From the NCBI GenBank assembly GCA_030268105.1, contig BSDZ01000009.1, forward strand, positions 310,001 through 374,000: a DNA stretch of 64,000 nt. The letters run 5' to 3'. Below the pieces are notes generated by a model that saw only the letters and a list, made by a program, of their open reading frames with translations, had not been told where the DNA came from and searched no databases. Position numbers and translations under genes: made by a program. How positions within the stretch are numbered: position 1 is the first letter of the stretch; each line of letters begins with the position of its first letter. Positions 58,317 through 64,000 of this stretch are shown in pieces. This stretch comes from Volvox africanus (taxonomy: Eukaryota; Chlorophyta; Chlorophyceae; Chlamydomonadales; Volvocaceae).

Positions 58317-60375
58317 GGAGCAGGACTCTGCAGTGTGTACGTGCGTGTGTATGTGCATTTGGGGGGCGTGTGGATGGATGCGATCTTAGGGTAAGGCCGG
58401 GGGTGTAGTCAGAACAGCGGACTACGAAGACTGCTTGTGCGGAGAGCAGGATCAGCTGGCGGGCCGGGTGGTAGCTTTGGCCAAAGCACGCAGGCATACA
58501 GAAACATCACCTCTGTTATAACGCACCGATATCGAATATAATGGGATGCCACCATGCTAGGCCGGTGTGTCATCAGCGGCTGCTGCAAAAAAACGATGAA
58601 ATAACGTTATATGATATGAATTGTTGATTGTGTCGGATCACATTCTCACTAGCCCGTAAAGAATCGACACACTCGGGGTTCTGCTGTGGGTGATGGAGCA
58701 ACAATCTGATTTGAGGTTTATGTTTTTGGGTTGAGCCGTGCCGGAGGGATTAGGCGATGAAGATGTCCAAATGCATTCTCAGACTAACCGATGAACGAGA
58801 GCGCACACATGGCTGCCAAGAAGGCTAAATAGAAGGGGAAGAGTGCGTCGGATGTGTTTACTCCATCCTTATATAAGGAACTTACTGCCGCTACCTAACA
58901 TAAGCTCACATTCCAGGCACGTTCGTTCCTTCGTCCCAGACCCAGACCCATGTTATCCGGGGGTGCCCCAATATACGACGGCAGCGAGTCTAGGGGTTTC
59001 CGGCATGGAGGATGACAACAGCAAGCTACCGTGTGGTCCGTTTGTTAACATGTAAAATTCTTTGTGCAAACCAGGTTACTCTTTTACCCGCCAACCATCA
59101 CTGCATCTCATCCATGGCAACATGCTGAGTTCAAATTAAAACCGACCAGTCATGGCGCCCGATCCACCCGATCCTTGACAGTGAGGTAGACCCGCGCAAT
59201 TAACACGGTGGGGTGTACGAAAGTTGTCAAATACGCCAATCGGGGTTCATCTCATCCTCATGGCTTTTCGCTGACAGCTGATGCGCCTCCCCCACCCCCT
59301 CATTCGTGGGCTGTTAGAAGGGGGAAGACAAAACGACCCTGCAAGCTCCTCCTACACCCCTAACCTACTTCTAACACGCAATGTCGTCATCATCACCTCC
59401 ATCATACTGAAAGCCGGTGCCGTCGCGGGCCCCCAAACTACCACTCCCTCCCCCTAACCTTGGTGGTTGCATTATGGCTTCATGCGGGCGCCATCCTCCC
59501 CTTGCGCTTGCTCGTCCATCGGTCCATGATTGCGGCCCAGTCGCGTGTTACCCACTTGTCACCATCGTGGTAGTACAGCAGGTTTGATGTGATGATGTAC
59601 GACATGGTACCGAACTGTCGTTCATACAGGGGTGAGGCCGGGTATGATGCGTGGGGTCTCCGCCCTCAAGATTATCGAAGCTATGTGCGCAACGCGCGTT
59701 CATCATATTGGTGTAATGTATACCACCGGAAAGTGTGGCTCTGTAAAGCAAAACACATGTGTATAACATATGAAAATAAGAGGATGCTGGAAACAGGAAA
59801 TGCAGGGAAATGCTAATAAGGACAGCACCTACAGCCGAGTCACGCAAGGGGCGATTCGAGCGAGGGCTAAACCGGATAGCGGGGAAAGCGCACCTGCGCT
59901 CCCACACGACGCTGCAGCCACCGGAAGCTCACGTTCCAGCTTTTCGCCTGTCCAAGGAATGATTTCGTTGACGTCGGCGAAGAGGGCCGATTTGCCCCAT
60001 TTGTTAGCATAGCATTAGTCGAGCAGATAACGTGTCCGTAAGACGGCAAACCACGAACTGTGACACATCGCATGTGTGTGCACTCGCCCAACACGGTGCG
60101 GCTCCCTGGGACCTGTTTCTGGCCAAGCGGTCAAAATCCATCACTTGCATCGCGCAGTGTTGGGCAGCCCCAGCCCCTCCACCTAAACGCCCCACGTGCC
60201 CTCGAACCTGCGTCGCTGCGGACATCCCCATGCAGAAGAGGATGAGAGCTGATCCTGCAGCGTCGTTTGGGCGGGTGTGTAGGTATGGGTAAAGATGGGA
60301 ACACTCAAAACCTAAATTTTTCTTGCCTTGGCGAAAATTATGTAAAAGTATGAAATCATGCGCAGCGTAAGCGTT
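58317..60375. other. 3' region of the p25-alpha gene and intergenic DNA
   Basis: No second gene is recognised. The first clean TGTAA downstream of the p25-alpha stop is at 59051-59055 and may mark its 3' end, though 735 nt is long. The remaining frames lack domain similarity and splice support. Confidence 0.45.
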
Positions 60376-60753
60376 TTAGGGATCGGCAAGGATACGGGCA
60401 ATTGCATCGCGCGACTCGGGTTTTAAATCCATCCTGAGGTGCTCCCATTCGCAGCCCCCATTTTTACCATATCTTACACACACACGCCCTTCTCATCATC
60501 AATGTTACCTCCTAAAGCTCCCCAGCCAAGGTGGACTGTGCGTGTAAGATCAATGTTTTGAAAGTTCTCCTCCTGCGGGTGATGCGAGGTTTGAGCACGA
60601 ACACCTACCTTGCCTCCCTCCAAATTCAAACAGGCGCAAGTTATTAGATACCTTATAGTACTCCACGCGTCGTCGTCCACCTGCCGGGGGAAGTGGAGGG
60701 GCCGATGTTGATGGCTGCTCAGCACCAACAGGAGTTTGGGTTGAGCTAGACAT
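60376..60753 (-). pseudogene. Short minus-strand reading frame broken by two slippage-type indels
   Basis: From ATG (60753) the frame reads a Ser/Thr/Pro-rich leader and then RRRVEYYKVSNNLRLFEFGG. At a GGAGGGAGG run, sense continues only in another frame (EENFQNIDLTRTVHLGWGAL). At a (GT)n run near 60480 it shifts again into GKNGGCEWEHLRMDLKPESR, ending ILADP and TAA at 60376. The apparent gaps are only about 36-45 nt if read as introns, which is too short for this genome. Two indels in slippage-prone tracts therefore explain it better. I know no matching family. It is either a recent pseudogene, a retroelement-encoded fragment or an assembly error in a real gene. Confidence 0.35.
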
Positions 60754-61020
60754 CTTAATAACTGTGCTCTATGAACAACTGGTGCTTAAGAAATTAGTCA
60801 GATATACAACCTGGGCGAGAGAATGGAATGTAACAATAATAATCCGCTGTAAATTGCCGTTAACAGAACTTGACTATAGCCCTGCGATATTATAACGAAA
60901 ATCATTTAAGTACAAGTATGCCTCGTTGTTTAGGCATACCCTTTTAACAGTAATAGTACGGTGGTACTGAGAGACAAAGCGGTTAAGCCTAGGGTTCGAG
61001 CTTATACATAACAGGGAATG

Positions 61021-61121
61021 CATCACCCTACCGTTAACTTGGCCAAGAAAAGAATGATTCATGTCTGATACATGTGTGCGAAAACTGTCGTTTTCTTGGC
61101 TAGGTTAATGGTAGGGGGATG
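61021..61121 (+). ncRNA. Long near-perfect hairpin, possible small-RNA precursor
   Basis: Arm 61021-61051 pairs with 61091-61121 over 31 positions across a 39-nt loop. As plus-strand RNA there is only one true mismatch (A opposite G) and three G-U wobbles; as minus-strand RNA the wobbles become C-A mismatches. This asymmetry fits a transcribed plus-strand hairpin such as a volvocine miRNA-like precursor. A small foldback transposon is the alternative. No transcript evidence is available here. Confidence 0.4.
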
Positions 61122-61828
61122 ACTGCCATATTCTGTCCGGCGTCCCGATCATGGTGTTAGATCCCTAAGGTGCATAGAATCAGACCTTCCAAAACACAAT
61201 GGCATAGCAAAGTGTTAACCGCTGTCACCGCTTAAGTTTAAACCAGCTGAGAGCGTTGAGTGTTTCAATTAGCGGGTCGTCAAGGCCAAGTTGAGACCCA
61301 GTCTAACGGGGCCTGATATGAGTCAAACAACATAAGACTTGTCAAATGACCCATGCATACACACTCCCAAATAAAAGCTTCGGAGGCGTGGGGGCTCGAG
61401 CCGTTTAAGGGGCACTGAGCATGGACGATGGTCTTCTCTTACAGTATTGCTATATAAAAAAAGCCATGTACTTACTTCGACACTGCACCAAGCCTGAAAC
61501 AGGGAGATAGCAGTTGGGCACTACTAGGAAACATCCCAAACTGGATCACCTGGCTCTCACAGCTTGCCGAAAGGACGTTTGGCCATAGCCTACCCTGACC
61601 CTATATCCCATATCCTGGGTAACAGAGCACCTATGTAGGGGGGACAGTCGCTCCCAACAACGTGCTTATCTATAATTAATATGTTACTATACCATTCCCA
61701 AGGCTACCGCTACTGCAGCTGTGAGCAGAGGGGGCCTGTGTCCGTAGTCCGCAGTCTGCCGGGAGCTCGATTGCAAATCTAACACGATCCCAAATTCCTA
61801 TACGGCAATCTTTGGTACACTGTACTAC

Positions 61829-61858
61829 ATACACACACACACACATATATATATATAG
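61829..61858. repeat. (CA)n(TA)n compound microsatellite
   Basis: About eight CA/AC units are followed by five to six TA units. Confidence 0.9.
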
Positions 61859-62178
61859 TTCCACATGGAGACACCTACCAAAAGGGTCGACATCCGAAAA
61901 ATGTACGACGCCGCCGAGACAGCATGGCTCAGGAAGTCGTGTGCTTCTCCCAGCCCCCAGCCACATCACATCGCGCCACCTCTAGCTGCGGCCCCAGCAA
62001 GGAATATCTTCAGCACAGCGGCAGGCAGGTAGCCAAGCCACCCAAACACCCTAACTAAGCTGGGAATAGGGCATCGACAAACATTGACAATACAATGAGT
62101 GATGGGACTCCTCACGCACAGCAAAATTGCCTGGCAGTACTACTTTAACGAAAAAACGGATGACACGCGGAACTTGGC

Positions 62179-62219
62179 AATAATAATAATGATAATAATA
62201 ATAATAATTATTATTATAA
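62179..62219. repeat. Palindromic (AAT)n/(ATT)n tract
   Basis: About eight AAT-type units run directly into four ATT units, so the block is self-complementary (AATAATAATTATTATTAT) and could extrude a cruciform. Confidence 0.85.
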
Positions 62220-64000
62220 CGTTATTGTGACGGACAAGCAGCCAATCGAATCCTCTGGACGACTGGCGCGCTGATGGCGGAAGGGAATCCTTCCACCCGC
62301 CAAATTCTGAGAAGAAAAAATGGTATCAGAGTTGTCATAACAGTAATCATGTTGAGGCGCCCAAGGAGCTGCCGGGACCCCGGCGTGGGGGTAGCTAGCC
62401 GGTAGGTGGGCTCAGCGGCGGACCAGCCCCATGAGAAGCTGCGGACATAAGGACACATCCAAAGACACAACTCTGAAAGCGCACGTCAAGAAGGCAAGTC
62501 AGGAAAACCCACACGACACATGCCCCTAGCCACAAGGCCTCGAAGCTAGGGTCGTTTCATTGCCGGCATGGACACCGCCACCGCCACTTCTGCATCATGC
62601 ATGACGCATTCTAACCGTCCGTCCGCCGCGCTATGCAGCCTTAAATCCCCATTCTGCCGCGTAGGACGTCACGAGTGGAAATGATTTCAATCCACTCCAC
62701 TCCATTTTGGTGTAATATTCTCTGGTTTGGAGCAATTAAATGTTGTTGGAGCACGGAACCCCTCCGTGACGCGGATTGGTCAGTTGTGATGGCCCCATGC
62801 AAGCCGTATAATGCAAATGTTCAAAAGTACGAGCAGCAGTAGCAGTAGCAGCAGAAGCAGCAATAGCTTCCGCAGATGCGCATGCATCCAAATGGGTCCG
62901 CGCATATGCACACAGACACATACATACACACGCACAGACAAACAGCGACAGCGACAGCAAGATGCTGGCAGCAATAGGTGCCATGTACGAACGAATGCAT
63001 ACCCACACGCGGTATGACGGTATAACGTTCCGTACGGATCTAGCTCACAACATTATCTCCGTCAAAAGAAGTTGTTTACGCCCTGCCATGGGGAAAAGCC
63101 GTTACCAGTTATCGATATTGGAAATCGGCGCCGCAACTTAACGCGCATTGTCACCCTGTAATGGGGTGTTTTCCAAAAACCGTTTTCCTGTTCTTGTATT
63201 GTTCATTCCTTGTGACCTGGCGGAACGCCACACAGAAACCCATGGACCCGCAGCGAATCCTAACTGACCCCGGATCCATTAAATCAGCCGTTCCGAAACC
63301 AAACTACAAGGCACACTGGACCCCTCCTACCATCTCTCACTCGGCATTTTGACGGTTGCAGGTGACCGCGTCATGAAGAGCAAGTGAACCGTACGGGGTA
63401 CGGAGTACGACACAGTAACCCAGGGTCCTTTTGCTTCTGACACGGTGCGCAGCAGGTAGCAACACACATCTAATACATGTTTATATAGTTCGCGAGATCA
63501 AACATCCCGGGGTCAGCAGCTTCACACTTTCGCACACTACAACAAAATTAGTTTGCATTGCCCTCATACGTCACCAGCTTGTTAGAGCGCTGTCAACTAA
63601 TCAGCGCCCCGCTGTTAGCTCCCCGCTCACAGTTGTGCATGGGTCCTCCTTGCGGCCAGGCGATGGACGCGGAGCAAACATCCGCAGACATAGAAGTATA
63701 GGTTCTTAAAGACCCGCTGTATCATATATATTTGCAGATTTTCGGCAACCGCATCTAACAACCCACCGGCACACCATTTGCTGCTAAGTAACGGTGCCGT
63801 ACCTAGGAACTTCGTAATTGCCACTTGTCTCAGTTCCGGTAAAGCGCATTCCTGAGCATATCTGATAGCAGAAGCGGCTCACTGGAACGCAGCTGCAGAT
63901 GCGGCTGCGTTGCCATCCTGCTTGGCACAGGAGCTGTGGCAAGTGCAACGCCCCAGGGCCCCGGCAGCGAGGAAGACTCGGATGCTACCAGATTATTATC

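Larger units (their letters stand above)
60754..64000. other. Intergenic region without recognised genes
   Basis: No frame here shows a known domain or a coherent exon chain. It contains the hairpin at 61021, (CA)n(TA)n at 61829-61858, a palindromic AAT/ATT tract at 62179-62219 and a (CAG/TAG)-type block at about 62829-62865. Moderate AT content and absence of GC-rich exons argue for true intergenic DNA. Confidence 0.5.

Overview
This window is nuclear DNA from a multi-intron eukaryote and reads as a volvocine green alga (Chlamydomonas/Volvox/Gonium relatives). The grounds are: dense short introns with strong GT-AG borders, Gly/Ala/Pro/Ser-rich low-complexity protein segments, TGTAA poly(A)-type signals after several stops, and scattered short tracts of TTTTAGGG, the Chlamydomonas-type telomere unit. 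There are no operons, rRNA, CRISPR arrays or recognisable tRNAs. All gene models below were spliced by hand: each intron was accepted only where donor, acceptor, phase and protein homology agreed. Every complete model sums to a whole number of codons.

Layout. 1-11874 (+): the 3' 2,160 codons of a very large single-pass surface protein, with two laminin-G-like jelly rolls, about nine fibronectin-type-II-like four-cysteine modules, one transmembrane helix and a Gly-rich tail. 14465-19981 (+): complete ATP-type phosphoenolpyruvate carboxykinase, 570 aa, 15 exons. 24122-28522 (+): GH5 endo-beta-mannanase-like enzyme, about 639 aa, with an unusual low-complexity C-terminal extension. 31169-34762 (+): LON substrate-binding-domain protein, 284 aa, probably plastid targeted. 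36025-37163 (-): a 95-aa two-helix membrane protein in four tiny exons. 37705-39267 (+): UBE2W/UBC16-type ubiquitin-conjugating enzyme, 160 aa. 42517-44247 (+): an unrecognised 243-aa coiled-coil protein. 50451-58316 (+): an 851-aa protein with two EF-hands, a coiled coil and two p25-alpha (TPPP) modules. Its 2.75-kb second intron holds a decayed Penelope-like retroelement on the opposite strand next to telomere-like repeats. 60376-60753 (-): a short reading frame broken by two slippage-type indels.

The genes do not form one pathway. They cover surface recognition, gluconeogenesis, polysaccharide cleavage, plastid proteostasis, ubiquitination and a probable calcium/microtubule-linked function. 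Stretches between them (12.0-14.4, 20.1-24.1, 28.5-31.1, 39.3-42.5, 45.0-50.4 and 58.3-64.0 kb) hold mainly microsatellites, minisatellites and telomere-like tracts, with only weak coding hints.
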